From positions 1-64,000 of the forward strand of contig CAXBNJ010000006.1 in the NCBI GenBank assembly GCA_963977125.1: a stretch of 64,000 nucleotides of DNA, in the 5' to 3' direction. Below the pieces are notes generated by a model. It made no database searches and had not been told where the DNA came from. It saw only the letters and a list, made by a program, of their open reading frames with translations. The stretch comes from UBA2705 sp963977125. GTDB taxonomy: Bacteria > Pseudomonadota > Alphaproteobacteria > Micavibrionales > Micavibrionaceae. Shown here piece after piece: positions 1 through 9,900 of this stretch. Each line of letters starts with the position of its first letter. Position 1 is the first letter of the stretch. A program made the position numbers and the translations under genes.

Positions 1-1049
1 CTGCTGATGGTGCGCTCGCTCGTCAAGGTGATATTCTTCAGCGTATGAAGTCACTTGCTACACAATATAACTCTGGTACTGTTGATGCGAATTCACGGAC
101 ATTTATTAACTCAGAGTATACTGCTCTGATTGATCAATTGAACTTGATTTCATCATCAACTGAATTCAACGGTAGTAATCTTATCGATGGAAGCTATAAC
201 CAGAACTTTGTTGTTGGTATCCAATCTTCGGATGCTATTGCTGTTGACCTTAGTGGTATCGACACAACATCGGGTGGCCTTAACTTAAGTGACTCTTTAA
301 GTGTCTCTGGTACAGGTATATTTAATGCCGATTTAAATGTTGGCGCGATCGCAGCTGAAGAATCTACATTGTTAGTCGACCTTACAACAGGTATCGTTGC
401 ATCGGCTGGTAACACCCTTGCATTTGTACTTGATGCTAACGCGGATGGCGATGTATTGGATACGGGTGAAGGTACTGTAACTGTAACAGCGACAGCAACC
501 ACAACAGTTGCTGACCTTGTTAGTCAAGTAAACGCGTTGAACGATAGTGATGGTAACCAAATCTATGAGGCTCAGTTTATTAATGGTCAATTGACGGTAT
601 CTGTTATCGATACAAGTGTCTTTGATACGGCCGGAACTGGTGTTTCTACAGGTGATGTAACCCTTACTACCGTTGGTCTTACCGTCGCGGGTACTGACGC
701 ACTCGGTGCTACGCTTACTATTGCTGCTGGCGCAAGTGGTGAAGCGGTTACCGTAGGTGATACAATCACTTCATTCAATGATGATCTATCAATCATTGAT
801 ACGGCGATCCAATCTGTATCATCTGCTCGTTCAGAAATTGGTGCGTTTACGTCAGCGTTCCAGTTCCAGAACGATAATATTAATACGCAAATCAAAAACT
901 TATCTGCTGCAAAATCAACAATTGTTGATGTTGATATCGCAGAAGCGCAAACAAACTTCACGAATGCGCAAGTTTTAACAGAAGCTGCGACGGCTGCTCT
1001 GGCTCAAGCGAACCAGATCACAACATCGCTATTATCACTTCTTAGATAA
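1..1049 (+). CDS. fliC: Flagellin, 5' end outside the window
   Basis: This is the filament subunit of the flagellum, exported by the flagellar type III apparatus. The frame is already open at the left edge and reads ADGALARQGDILQRM from base 3, which matches the conserved amino-terminal D0/D1 helix of flagellins. The true start therefore lies left of the window and the ATG at 45 is internal. The middle (roughly codons 60-255 of the visible part) is the variable surface domain, rich in Thr, Val, Gly and Asp. The last 80 residues (SARSEIGAFTSAFQFQ, then a long amphipathic helix ending LLSLLR) form the conserved carboxy-terminal D1/D0 region. A hairpin follows at 1125-1150, and fliD and fliS lie downstream on the same strand, as in many filament loci. 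Family assignment is secure; only the 5' end is missing. Confidence 0.95.
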   Translation, partial: ADGALARQGDILQRMKSLATQYNSGTVDANSRTFINSEYTALIDQLNLISSSTEFNGSNLIDGSYNQNFVVGIQSSDAIAVDLSGIDTTSGGLNLSDSLSVSGTGIFNADLNVGAIAAEESTLLVDLTTGIVASAGNTLAFVLDANADGDVLDTGEGTVTVTATATTTVADLVSQVNALNDSDGNQIYEAQFINGQLTVSVIDTSVFDTAGTGVSTGDVTLTTVGLTVAGTDALGATLTIAAGASGEAVTVGDTITSFNDDLSIIDTAIQSVSSARSEIGAFTSAFQFQNDNINTQIKNLSAAKSTIVDVDIAEAQTNFTNAQVLTEAATAALAQANQITTSLLSLLR

Positions 1050-1124
1050 GCGTTTAATATAATACGACTTTGAAGACCTGAGGGTATATGTATGTCTTTA
1101 TAAACATACACTCCGGAGGACACA

Positions 1125-1150
1125 GAAAGAGAGCCGCCCTCCTCTCTTTC
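1125..1150 (+). terminator. Hairpin after flagellin gene
   Basis: A perfect 9-bp stem (1125-1133 GAAAGAGAG with 1142-1150 CTCTCTTTC) encloses an 8-nt loop and is followed within a few bases by a T-rich stretch (CTATTTTTATT). It lies 76 bp after the flagellin stop and 28 bp before the fliD start. It fits a partial Rho-independent terminator separating the strongly expressed flagellin transcript from fliD. A weaker TGTATG/CATACA stem lies just upstream. Confidence 0.6.
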
Positions 1151-1178
1151 CCTCTATTTTTATTGAGACAGGTGAAGT

Positions 1179-2864
1179 ATGTCAGAAATATCAACAGGAA
1201 CAGTTACACAATCAGGGTCAACGACCTTCGTTAGCGGGACATCGTCCGGCTTAAACACGGCCGCCCTTATTGAAAACGCCGTCGCATCCAATAATGCTGA
1301 TGCTGACGAAATTGATATCCAAGTTCAGGAAAATGACCTGAAAATCTCAGCCTATGAAGAATTATACGGCTTAGCACAAAATATCCAAGATTCACTCGCA
1401 TCACTGAAAAGCTCAACCAGCTTTCTTGATGACGCAAAAAACGTATTTGTTCAACGCACAGGTGATTTATCATCTAATGGCGCATCACCGACAGGCCTTA
1501 TTGATGTGGGCATAGAAGAAGGTGCCGCATTGGGCAGCTATTCTATTGTCGTCGAACAAAAAGCTGAAGCCTTTTCAATTGGTAGTACAGCGATCACTGA
1601 TCAAACCGCCGATCTTGGCTTTACAGGATCATTCACATTGGGCCTAGCGGGCTATACAGACGAGCAAATTGACGTTACCGCCACAGATAGCTTACAAGAT
1701 ATTGCCGATACGATTAACGCTCTAAGCGCTACATCGGGCGTGAGCGCGTCTATCCTTAAAGTTTCTGAGACAGATTATCAGCTTATTATTACCGGTACAG
1801 ACACGAATCAAGCGATGAGCGCCTCTACATTAAGTGGTGATGTTTTACAAAACCTCGGTATTGTTGATGTTGGCGACAGCTTTGAAGCCGCGCAAATCAT
1901 TCAAAACGAGCAAGGATCACGTATCTTACTCGGCGGCGCAACAATTACGCGTGATGATAACAGCTATGATGATTTAATTGATGGTGTAACCATTGATATT
2001 AAAACCGCAGATGCAGGTACAACGATCACGCTGGCCATTGATAATGATATTGCGACATCGAAAGATGCCATTTTAGACCTCATTGATACTTATAATGCTT
2101 TTCGTGAATTTGTTATGATTAACCAAGAAGTCGGCGCGGATGGCACAGTCCCTGATACCGCCATTTTATTCTCTGACAGTATTTTAGATACATTGAGCTA
2201 TTCTATTTCGAGCATGTTATCTAGTGCGACAGGTGATGGCGATGCGGGATCATTGCGTAACTTAGGCATTAATTTCGATTTAAATAACCGCCTTGTCCTT
2301 GATGATGAAGCCGCGCTTGATAATGCTTTGCTCAATGATTTTGACAATGTTGCCAATTTCTTCAGCACGGATGTCGATATTGATAACAGCGAAATGGCTG
2401 TGATCAGTAACACCTCGCAACAATCCTCTTTAGAGTTTTCAATTGATATTGTGACTGATGTGGATGGTAATATCACTTCCGCGCAAGTGGGCGGCGCAAG
2501 CCCGTTCACTATTAACGGTACGAGGTTGATTGGTAATGCGGGCACGGCCTATGAGGGTTTAACCTTCGCTTATGCGGGCACAACAGACACAAGCGTGGCT
2601 ATATCGCTTAATGCTGGCCTATCTGACTTGCTTTATAACGCGATTGAGGGCTACACAAATCCCAATGGCATCATCCAAGACGAAATTACGCAATTTCAAG
2701 ATGAAAATATCGACTTTGAAGTCGAAGCCGGTGAAATTCGGGCGCGCGGTGAAGAAATCCGTGAAGATGAGATTGCCAAATATGCATTGATGGAGGCGAA
2801 GCTTTCTTCGCTGGATTCTTTATTGAACACAATACGCGCATTATTAGGCACGAATGATGACTAA
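1179..2864 (+). CDS. fliD: Flagellar filament cap protein FliD (HAP2)
   Basis: FliD caps the growing filament and directs flagellin assembly at the tip. The 561-residue product has the usual FliD layout. An amino-terminal helical region (about 20-115, with GLNTAALIENAV near the start) is followed by a Gly/Thr/Asp-rich beta central part. A carboxy-terminal FliD_C region (about 250-545) ends in a charged coiled coil (about 505-555). The ATG at 1179 is preceded by AGGTGA at 1170-1175. Its last bases overlap upstream in-frame codons of the next gene, and fliS follows, which matches the common fliC-fliD-fliS order. The length is within the family range. Confidence 0.93.
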   Translation: MSEISTGTVTQSGSTTFVSGTSSGLNTAALIENAVASNNADADEIDIQVQENDLKISAYEELYGLAQNIQDSLASLKSSTSFLDDAKNVFVQRTGDLSSNGASPTGLIDVGIEEGAALGSYSIVVEQKAEAFSIGSTAITDQTADLGFTGSFTLGLAGYTDEQIDVTATDSLQDIADTINALSATSGVSASILKVSETDYQLIITGTDTNQAMSASTLSGDVLQNLGIVDVGDSFEAAQIIQNEQGSRILLGGATITRDDNSYDDLIDGVTIDIKTADAGTTITLAIDNDIATSKDAILDLIDTYNAFREFVMINQEVGADGTVPDTAILFSDSILDTLSYSISSMLSSATGDGDAGSLRNLGINFDLNNRLVLDDEAALDNALLNDFDNVANFFSTDVDIDNSEMAVISNTSQQSSLEFSIDIVTDVDGNITSAQVGGASPFTINGTRLIGNAGTAYEGLTFAYAGTTDTSVAISLNAGLSDLLYNAIEGYTNPNGIIQDEITQFQDENIDFEVEAGEIRARGEEIREDEIAKYALMEAKLSSLDSLLNTIRALLGTNDD

Positions 2865-2919
2865 ACCAGACGAACCAAGACAAGAACCCACAGGGACCAC
2901 ACCACACCAGGAGGTAACG

Positions 2920-3381
2920 ATGAGTAACCAATACACCACCCAACAAGCCACACAGCCAAACACAGCACAAACGACGCCTTATCATGTGAACCAACATGCC
3001 AGCGCTGCAGGCGCTTACCGTACCACCCATGTTAACACTATGAGTGGTATGCATATTGTGGTGGAACTCTATAAAGGCATGATCAGCAATGTTGAGCAGG
3101 CAAAAACAGCCTATCTGGATGGTAAACTAGACCAAATGTGCCGTCTTAATGATAAAACCTATAATATCTTAGTTGGCTTACAAACGCATTTGGATTATGA
3201 GCAAGGCGGTGAAGCGGCCGTATTCCTTAATCAATTCTATAATACAATTTTCGGCTCACTATCAAAAGTCCTCAGAGAGCCAGACACAGCGCAGGCCTTT
3301 GATGATATACTGGCTGCTATCCACCCCGTTTATCAACGTTGGTGTGAATTCGCGCGCGGCGAAAAGCCCGCTGCCGAATAG
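2920..3381 (+). CDS. fliS: Flagellar export chaperone FliS
   Basis: FliS binds the carboxy-terminal D0 helix of newly made flagellin in the cytoplasm and prevents early polymerisation. The protein is 153 residues from the ATG at 2920, which I prefer over an upstream ATG at 2854 that overlaps fliD. A perfect AGGAGG (2909-2914) lies 5 bases before the 2920 start, and the extra upstream residues look unstructured. The first 35 residues are Gln/Thr-rich and low complexity. The FliS four-helix fold follows (AYRTTHVNTMSGMHIVVELY, then helices to WCEFARGE). It is somewhat longer than typical FliS because of the amino-terminal extension. Position directly after fliD supports the call. Confidence 0.88.
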   Translation: MSNQYTTQQATQPNTAQTTPYHVNQHASAAGAYRTTHVNTMSGMHIVVELYKGMISNVEQAKTAYLDGKLDQMCRLNDKTYNILVGLQTHLDYEQGGEAAVFLNQFYNTIFGSLSKVLREPDTAQAFDDILAAIHPVYQRWCEFARGEKPAAE

Positions 3382-3414
3382 GTAAAAAGACCAAATACAT
3401 AAAAATTTGACGCA

Positions 3415-3444
3415 TTTAGGCCAGTTGTAGAAAACTGGCCTAAA
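3415..3444 (+). terminator. Strong hairpin after fliS
   Basis: A perfect 12-bp inverted repeat (3415-3426 TTTAGGCCAGTT with 3433-3444 AACTGGCCTAAA) has a 6-nt loop. It lies 33 bp after the fliS stop. No clear T-tract follows on either strand, so it may be a Rho-independent terminator without a tail, an mRNA 3' stabiliser, or an operator for the sigma gene just downstream. Confidence 0.55.
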
Positions 3445-3446
3445 AT

Positions 3447-3476
3447 TTGCATTGTACCTATATAGTACGTTATTAT
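3447..3476 (+). promoter_or_regulatory. Candidate sigma-70 promoter for the ECF sigma gene
   Basis: TTGCAT (3447-3452) and TATTAT (3471-3476) are separated by 18 bp. The -10 element lies just before the GGAG ribosome-binding site (3483-3486) of the sigma factor gene. If used, the mRNA leader would be only about a dozen bases. The spacer contains GTAC-CTATATA-GTAC, a short inverted repeat that could be an operator. Confidence 0.4.
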
Positions 3477-3493
3477 AGGAATGGAGAACGCTC

Positions 3494-4132
3494 TTGATAG
3501 ATAGTTTAGCAATGCAAAATGAAACATCCACCCCAATCGATTTCAACACACTTAGTGATGACCAGCTCGTCGCCAAAGTCGTTAGTGGTGATAACATTTC
3601 CTATCAAGCTTTGGTTGCACGTTTTTACACCAAAATCTGGCGTTTAAGTGTCTCTATCCTTAAAGATGAGCAAGAAGCCGAAGATGCGGTACAGGAAATA
3701 TTCCTCGCTTTATGGCAGAATGTTAAAAACTGGGACCCTAAAGGCAGCGCCAAATTCTCAACATGGATCTACCGTGTGTCGTTTAACAAATGCATAGACA
3801 TTAAACGCAAGAAAAAACCTGATACGCATGGCGATGAAATCGAAATCGTTTCAGAAGATAAAAATGCCTACCAAACCGCCCTTCAAAAAGAAGTCACGGC
3901 AAAAATGGCCGGCTTGTTGCAAACACTGCCACAAATGCAACGCAACGCCCTACATATGTATTATTATGATGAGCTTACCGTTGACGAAATCTCAGATAAA
4001 TTAGAGAAAACTGAGCAAAGCGTTCGTTCTTTATTAAAGCGCGGCAAGGCCACTCTTAAAGAAAAAATGCAGTATGACAACACATTAAACTCGTCTGATA
4101 TTGATAGTAATGCGTTGAACATATTACGTTAA
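3494..4132 (+). CDS. RNA polymerase sigma factor, ECF (sigma-70 family)
   Basis: This 212-residue protein has the two-domain layout of an ECF sigma factor. Region 2 (about 28-95) shows the AEDAVQEIFLALWQN core and the DNA-melting stretch FSTWIYRVSFNKCID. Region 4 (about 140-190) has LPQMQRNALHMYYYDEL and a helix-turn-helix (VDEISDKLEKTEQSVRSLL). The TTG at 3494 is the likely start because GGAG (3483-3486) sits 7 bases before it; the ATG at 3512 has no nearby ribosome-binding site. No anti-sigma factor lies next to it, so its control is not evident from context. Its place after the filament genes suggests, but does not prove, a link to motility or envelope stress. Confidence 0.88.
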   Translation: MIDSLAMQNETSTPIDFNTLSDDQLVAKVVSGDNISYQALVARFYTKIWRLSVSILKDEQEAEDAVQEIFLALWQNVKNWDPKGSAKFSTWIYRVSFNKCIDIKRKKKPDTHGDEIEIVSEDKNAYQTALQKEVTAKMAGLLQTLPQMQRNALHMYYYDELTVDEISDKLEKTEQSVRSLLKRGKATLKEKMQYDNTLNSSDIDSNALNILR

Positions 4133-4169
4133 GATAAGCTTCCGCCCCTCCTCTTTTCCCATTAGATTA

Positions 4170-4211
4170 TTATCAAGCGCCTTCGATTTTAACCTCGACA
4201 GCGCTTGATAA
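4170..4211. repeat. 11-bp perfect inverted repeat after sigma gene
   Basis: TTATCAAGCGC (4170-4180) and GCGCTTGATAA (4201-4211) are perfect inverted repeats around a 20-nt spacer that has TCGA near both ends. There is no T-tract, so a plain intrinsic terminator is unlikely. It lies 38 bp after the sigma factor stop and 131 bp before the efflux operon. It could be an operator, an RNA stem-loop or a weak terminator. The rest of 4133-4342 is A+T-rich with no gene I can support. Confidence 0.5.
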
Positions 4212-4342
4212 ATCATTTAACTAATCTATATATGAACACTCAGCTGTAATCTTTTGATAACTATAGAAATTATGCAGCGTTGCTGATGTTTAAATATGCG
4301 CTTTTAAATAAGCGTGCAATGAAATAGCTAGGTATAAGAAAC

Positions 4343-5827
4343 GTGTCCTTTAAATATCTACATATTGTCAGTTTACTGTTTTTATCTTCTTGTACCGTTG
4401 GGCCGGATTTTTTAAAGATCTCCACCCCGGCTGATACAGCCTCCGCCTTTATCAATACATTAGACGACTCCGCACAAACAAGCGCCACAATGAACCATTG
4501 GTGGGAAAGGCTGAATGACCCGACTTTAAATGGTTACATTGATCAATTACTCGCACAGAATTTATCCTTACAGCAAGCGGGCGAGCGTATTATACAAGCG
4601 CGCGAACAACTCTCCTCGAGCCGCGGCGATCACCTTCCAACATTAAGCGCTGATGGCACAGCAACGCGTAGCTTTGCGCCCCTACTCGGCAATCGCACTT
4701 ACACAGACACCTATAATGCTGGCGTTTCAACATCGTGGTCTATTGATCTGTTCGGCAAAATCCGCCGCAATTCAGAATCCGCAAAAGCCAGTTTCGAAGC
4801 CACTCAATTTGATTATCAAGCGTTAACTCATTCACTTATTGCTGAATTGTTAAATCGCCGCGTTTCAATTGCGGTTAATCAGCAGCAATTGGCCTTGGCG
4901 CAAAAAAACGCCGAGAACCGTCAAAAAATCTATCAAATCACCAAAAAACGTTATAATTTAGGCGCTGCAGGCACGGCTCTGAGTGATGTCTATCTGGCTG
5001 AAGAAAATTATAGCTCAGTACAGGCTGAAGTCTCGCAATTTGAACGTCTCCTGACCGATGATCTCTATAGCCTCGATATCTTACTTGGCAAAATGCCTGG
5101 CTCAACCGTGATTATGCAGGCCGATTTTCCTATACTCGCCCCGCCTGTTGATGTTGCAAGCTGCGTACCTGCCGATTTATTAGACCGCCGCCCTGACTTG
5201 CAAGCATCCTTGCTACGTCAAAAAGCCACCAATGCCAATATAGGTGTTGCGATTGCTGATTTATATCCGTCCTTAACCTTGGGCGGTGCAATAAGCTTTA
5301 ATGGCAATTCAGGCCAAGATTTATTTACTGCAGATCAACTTGCAGGCTCGCTATTAAGCAGCCTGACAACACGCATATTTGAAGGGGGTAAGCTGCGCTC
5401 CACCATTCGCTTGCGTGAATCACAAGCCCGTGAAGCCATGGCTGCTTATACAGAAGATGTATTACAAGCAGTTTATGAAGTGGAAACCAACATCAAGGCC
5501 GATACAGAGCTGAGCAAAGAGCTCAGTAACCTCCAGCAATCAGCCACGGCTTTGGCCAATGCTGAGCGCGTCGCCGATGGGCGCTATCAACGCGGCATTC
5601 AAACACTTACGGGGTTTTTGGATATTCAACAAAGACATTATAGCGCAGAGCAAATTTTACTGCGCAAACAACAAGATAAATGGGCTGCCCGCATTGCGCT
5701 TTATTTAGCGCTTGGCGGTGATTGGTTTATCGCGCCATCAAACGAAGATGCCAACGCCCCGATATCAGAACACAATAAACCACAATGTGGCGCAAGCCCT
5801 AGAGAAGCGAGCATAAGCAATGGATAA
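4343..5827 (+). CDS. Outer-membrane efflux lipoprotein, NodT/OprM type
   Basis: This is the outer-membrane channel of a tripartite RND pump. The product starts at GTG 4343 (494 residues) with a lipoprotein signal peptide: a hydrophobic stretch ending LFLSSC, with Cys17 as the lipidation site. The sequence TVGPDF after the cysteine is typical of NodT-family proteins. Two outer-membrane-efflux domains (about 70-265 and 285-470) consist of long helices with Gln/Ala heptads. The second contains LLDRRPDLQASLLRQKATNA and IADLYPSLTLGG, both family hallmarks. It overlaps the next gene by 8 bp, so the three pump genes are co-translated. The substrate cannot be told from sequence. Confidence 0.93.
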   Translation: MSFKYLHIVSLLFLSSCTVGPDFLKISTPADTASAFINTLDDSAQTSATMNHWWERLNDPTLNGYIDQLLAQNLSLQQAGERIIQAREQLSSSRGDHLPTLSADGTATRSFAPLLGNRTYTDTYNAGVSTSWSIDLFGKIRRNSESAKASFEATQFDYQALTHSLIAELLNRRVSIAVNQQQLALAQKNAENRQKIYQITKKRYNLGAAGTALSDVYLAEENYSSVQAEVSQFERLLTDDLYSLDILLGKMPGSTVIMQADFPILAPPVDVASCVPADLLDRRPDLQASLLRQKATNANIGVAIADLYPSLTLGGAISFNGNSGQDLFTADQLAGSLLSSLTTRIFEGGKLRSTIRLRESQAREAMAAYTEDVLQAVYEVETNIKADTELSKELSNLQQSATALANAERVADGRYQRGIQTLTGFLDIQQRHYSAEQILLRKQQDKWAARIALYLALGGDWFIAPSNEDANAPISEHNKPQCGASPREASISNG

Positions 5828-6986
5828 GCGTAACCAGACCAAAATCAAAGGCATTATTCAACTCATCGTCGTTATCGCGTTTATCGGCGGGGCGTTTTTT
5901 ACATCATCACTGCTACAAACACAGAAGCCTTCCTTAAACAATAAAGGCAATGGCGAACGTTCAATTTTTGTGGAAGCTCAAGACGTTACCCCCGCACCTT
6001 ACCGTATCGAATTTGACACAACGGGCACAGTTGAAACCCGCGCAAATGTCACGATAGTCCCGCAAGTTAGTGGCCGTATCACCCATGTGAATGAACAATT
6101 CTTTGAAGGTGGTTTATTCAAAAAAGGCGATGTTCTTTTTGAAATTGAGCCGCGCGATTTTGAAATTGAATTACAGCGCTTTGAGGCTGAATTAGCCCGT
6201 GCCAAGACCGCCCTTAATGTCGAAGACGCCGAAAGCAATGCGGCGCTCGAAGAATGGCGCATGCTCAATGGCGATACACCTGCCCCAATGCTTGTCAGCC
6301 GTGATCCGCAGCGCGCTGAAGCCAAGGCCAATTTAAAATCCGCGCAAGCTCAGCTTGAAAATGCACAATTAGACTTACAAAGAACGCGCTATATATTGCC
6401 GTTTGATGGCCGCGTCATCAAAAGCGCCATTAGCGAAGGTCAATATGTCACCCAAGGGCAAGATTACGGCAGTGTATTTGATTTAAGCGGTTACGAAGTG
6501 CACGCCTTTTTAGAAGACCAAAAACTCGAATGGCTCTTAACTCATGAAGATTTAGATATTGAAATAGCCGTTGATTACCTTGGCGCGACACAAACATATA
6601 CCGGCCTATTAAAGCGCGGCGCGGCGACGCTTAATGCACAAACACGCTTCGCACAAGTCAGCTTTAGCTTAGAGGGCGATACGCGCGACCTGATACCGGG
6701 CATATTCGCCACAATTCATGTAAAAGGCGCCGTCATTAATGATATAGCCCTTATTCCCGCCAGCGCCTTACAGAAGAACAATGTAGTTTGGACGGTGACA
6801 GATGAAGATACTTTAGCGCCCCTAACCCCAGAAGTTGTGTATAGCAGCGGTGAACATGTCGCGCTGAGCAATATTACAGCAACCACGCGTATCGTGACCA
6901 GTAAACTTGCCGGCGCTATTGAAGGCGCAAAAATAACTGTAAATAATGAGTCTGATAGCGAAAATAAAGGGGCGAAGCATGAGTAG
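5820..6986 (+). CDS. RND periplasmic adaptor (HlyD/MFP family)
   Basis: This membrane-fusion protein connects the inner-membrane RND permease to the outer-membrane channel. Its 388 residues show one amino-terminal membrane anchor (about 11-31). A beta-barrel/lipoyl half follows (VTIVPQVSGRITHVNEQFF, KGDVLFEIEP), then a helical hairpin (about 110-190). The second lipoyl half (LPFDGRVIKSAISEGQYVTQ) and the membrane-proximal domain complete the protein. It overlaps its upstream partner by 8 bp (ATGGATAA) and the permease by 8 bp (ATGAGTAG), which signals tight translational coupling. Function is clear at family level; the transported compounds are unknown. Confidence 0.93.
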   Translation: MDKRNQTKIKGIIQLIVVIAFIGGAFFTSSLLQTQKPSLNNKGNGERSIFVEAQDVTPAPYRIEFDTTGTVETRANVTIVPQVSGRITHVNEQFFEGGLFKKGDVLFEIEPRDFEIELQRFEAELARAKTALNVEDAESNAALEEWRMLNGDTPAPMLVSRDPQRAEAKANLKSAQAQLENAQLDLQRTRYILPFDGRVIKSAISEGQYVTQGQDYGSVFDLSGYEVHAFLEDQKLEWLLTHEDLDIEIAVDYLGATQTYTGLLKRGAATLNAQTRFAQVSFSLEGDTRDLIPGIFATIHVKGAVINDIALIPASALQKNNVVWTVTDEDTLAPLTPEVVYSSGEHVALSNITATTRIVTSKLAGAIEGAKITVNNESDSENKGAKHE

Positions 6987-9900
6987 CCTACCCCCTAATA
7001 CTGAAATGAAAGGCCTTATTGCATGGTTCGGCCATAATCATGTTGCCGCAAATATTCTGATGATTCTTTTTATCGTTGGTGGTTTATTCAGTATTGCCAA
7101 TATGCGCACAGAAACGTTTCCTTCAATTGACCCTAAGCTAATTACGATCAGCGTAATCTACCCGGGGGCATCCCCCTATGAAGTCGCGGAGTCGATCACC
7201 GACCGCGTAGAAGAAACCCTTGTCGGCATTGATGGCGTGAAGCGGATTTCTGCTTCTGCCTCTGAGGGCTACGGCCTTATTATGGTTGAGCTTGAAGATT
7301 TCGCCAATGGCGATGATGTTTATAACGATGTTGATACGGCTGTGAACAGTATATCGGACTTTCCCCCTGAACAGGCAGAGCGCCCTATTATCAGCAAAGC
7401 CAAGCCAACACCGAATGTTATGACCTTGGCCATACATGGCGATGCCGCTGAAGCCACCATCAAATTCTGGGCAGAAAATTTAGAAGATGAATTAAGACTA
7501 CTACCGGGCGTATCTCAAACCAATTTAAGGGGCATACGCAATTACGAAATATCGATCGAAATTTCTGAAAACACGCTGCGTAAATATGATTTAAGCCTGA
7601 GTGAAGTGCGTGATGCTGTTGATCAGTTTTCTGTCAATGTGCCTGCGGGCACTGTAGAATCAAAGCAAGGCGATATCTTGCTGCGCGTACAAGAACAGCG
7701 TTATACAGGCGTTGAGTTTGAGAAAATCGTCATTCGCGCCTTGCCTGATGGGTCAACATTGCGCCTGTCCGATATTGCCACTGTCGTTGATGGCTTTGAA
7801 GATATTGACTTAGTTAGCCGCTTTAACAGCGAACGCGCCGCCTTTATTGATGTATCCAGAAGCGAAACAGATGACACAATCACTGTCGCTAATGAAATCA
7901 ACGCTTATCTGAACAAAGCCAGTTTCCCTAAAGGGGTTAATGTCACCTTACAGCAAGATGAAACCGTTAACTTGCGTGACCGTATCAATTTAATGATGCG
8001 CAATGCGATTATCGGCTTTGCCCTTGTTTTCCTTGTGCTTTTACTGTTTTTAGACTTTAAGCTCGCCTTTTGGACAAGCGTAGCGATCCCCGTCTCCTTT
8101 TTGGGCGGTTTGATGATTATTAATTTTCTGGGTTACAGTTTAAATATGATCTCCCTTTTCGCGCTTATTGTGGTGCTCGGCATTGTTGTTGATGACGCGA
8201 TTGTCACAGGTGAAAGCATCTTTGATGAACAAGAAAAGAATAAAGATGATCCAAATGCCTTTTTAAAGGGCCTTAAAAAGGTTATCGCTCCTGTCACAAT
8301 TGGCGTGAGCACAACGATTGCAGCCTTTGCGCCGTTATTATTCAGCACAGGTGTAATGGGGCAGATTATCGCGGTTATTCCAATTGTAGTTATCCCTATA
8401 TTGGTGGTCTCTTTAGCCGAAGCGTTCCTTATTCTGCCTGCGCATTTATCCAAAACTAGCCGCTGGAGCGTTGGTATTGTTGCCGATATTCGTAATCGTT
8501 TCGCCGCTTTATTAAACCGCTTTATTGATAAAGGCGTTGTGCCCTTTGCACGGTTTTGTATGTCATGGCGTTACGCCACTTTAGCCGCCTTTCTGGCTTT
8601 AGCTATTGTGACGGTTGGTATGTTTCAATCAGGCACAATGCGCTTTATTTTCTTCCCGCAAGTGGAAGGTGATCAGGTCACCATTACCGTGACGATGCCA
8701 ACAGGCACGCCGTTTTCCGTGACACAAAGCACCATGCTTAAAATTGAAAATGCCGTAGAAGAAGTACGCCGCGAAACAGAAGTGACAGACCCCGTGTTTC
8801 AAAGTGTTTCGATTAGCATTGGCCAAACCACCAGTACACTGGGCCCACCGGGTACAGCAGGTACAAACTCAAATGCCGCACATTTAGGGCAATTAACGAT
8901 TCAGCTTATGCCTTCTGATTTTCGCATTGTGTCGTCAGCGCAAGTTGAAAAAATGATCCGTGATCGCATTATTAATTTACCCAATATAGAAAAGCTTGAA
9001 TTTCAAAGCTCACTTATTGGCGGCGAAGCCGATATAGATGTCGAACTGGCTCACCCAGAAGAAAAACAGCTCAATGAGGCAGCAGAAGAACTCAAACAAA
9101 TCTTATCCGCCCTTGAAGGCACAAAAGAAGTCGCCGATAGTTTTGAACCCGGTAAGACTGAATATGTCTTTGAACTTACCGATGAAGGCTACGCCGTCGG
9201 GCTCACGCCCTTCACACTCGGTCAGCAATTACGCTCAGCCTTTTTCGGATTAGAGGCGGAACGTTTCCAACGTGGACGCTCAGAAGTCATTGTTTATGTG
9301 CGCTACCCTAAAGCAGAGCGTGATAATTTGGCGAGTTTGCAGCAAACACGTATTCGCCTGATTGATGGCACGCAAGTTCCGCTTTCAAGCGTTGCCCATA
9401 TTCGTGAACAAACGGGCTATTCATCGATACAAACTGTTAATGGCCGCCAAGTGGTGAATGTTACCAGCAAAGTTGACTATGAACTTGTCACGCCAAGTGA
9501 AGTACTGGCAGAGTTAAACACCACCATATTGCCACAGCTGCAAGAACGCTATACGGGCTTATCTTATAGCTTTGAAGGCGAAAGCCGCGATCAGAAAGAT
9601 GATTTAGCGAGCCTTGGGCGCAACATGTCGATAGCCTTACTGATAATTTATGTTCTGCTCGGCGCGCAATTGCGCAGCTACGCACAGCCCATTGTCATTA
9701 TGATGGCTATTCCCTTTGGCGTTATTGGTGCGGTATGGGGGCATTTCTTACTCGGTCATGACCTGACCTTCATATCGCTATTTGGTATCGTCGCCCTGAC
9801 GGGGGTTGTTGTGAATGATAGCGTTGTCCTTATGGATTATTTGAACCATAAGCGCCATGAGGGCTTTACTATGTATGATAGTACTGTAGCGGCAATTAAA

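Noticed and set aside
194..961. Antisense open frames within the flagellin gene
   Set aside because: They are reverse-strand shadows of a strongly coding, Thr/Val-rich sequence with no start signals.
2686..3054. Minus-strand open frame across the fliD-fliS junction
   Set aside because: It overlaps two well-supported genes and has a composition driven by the Gln/Thr-rich fliS start.
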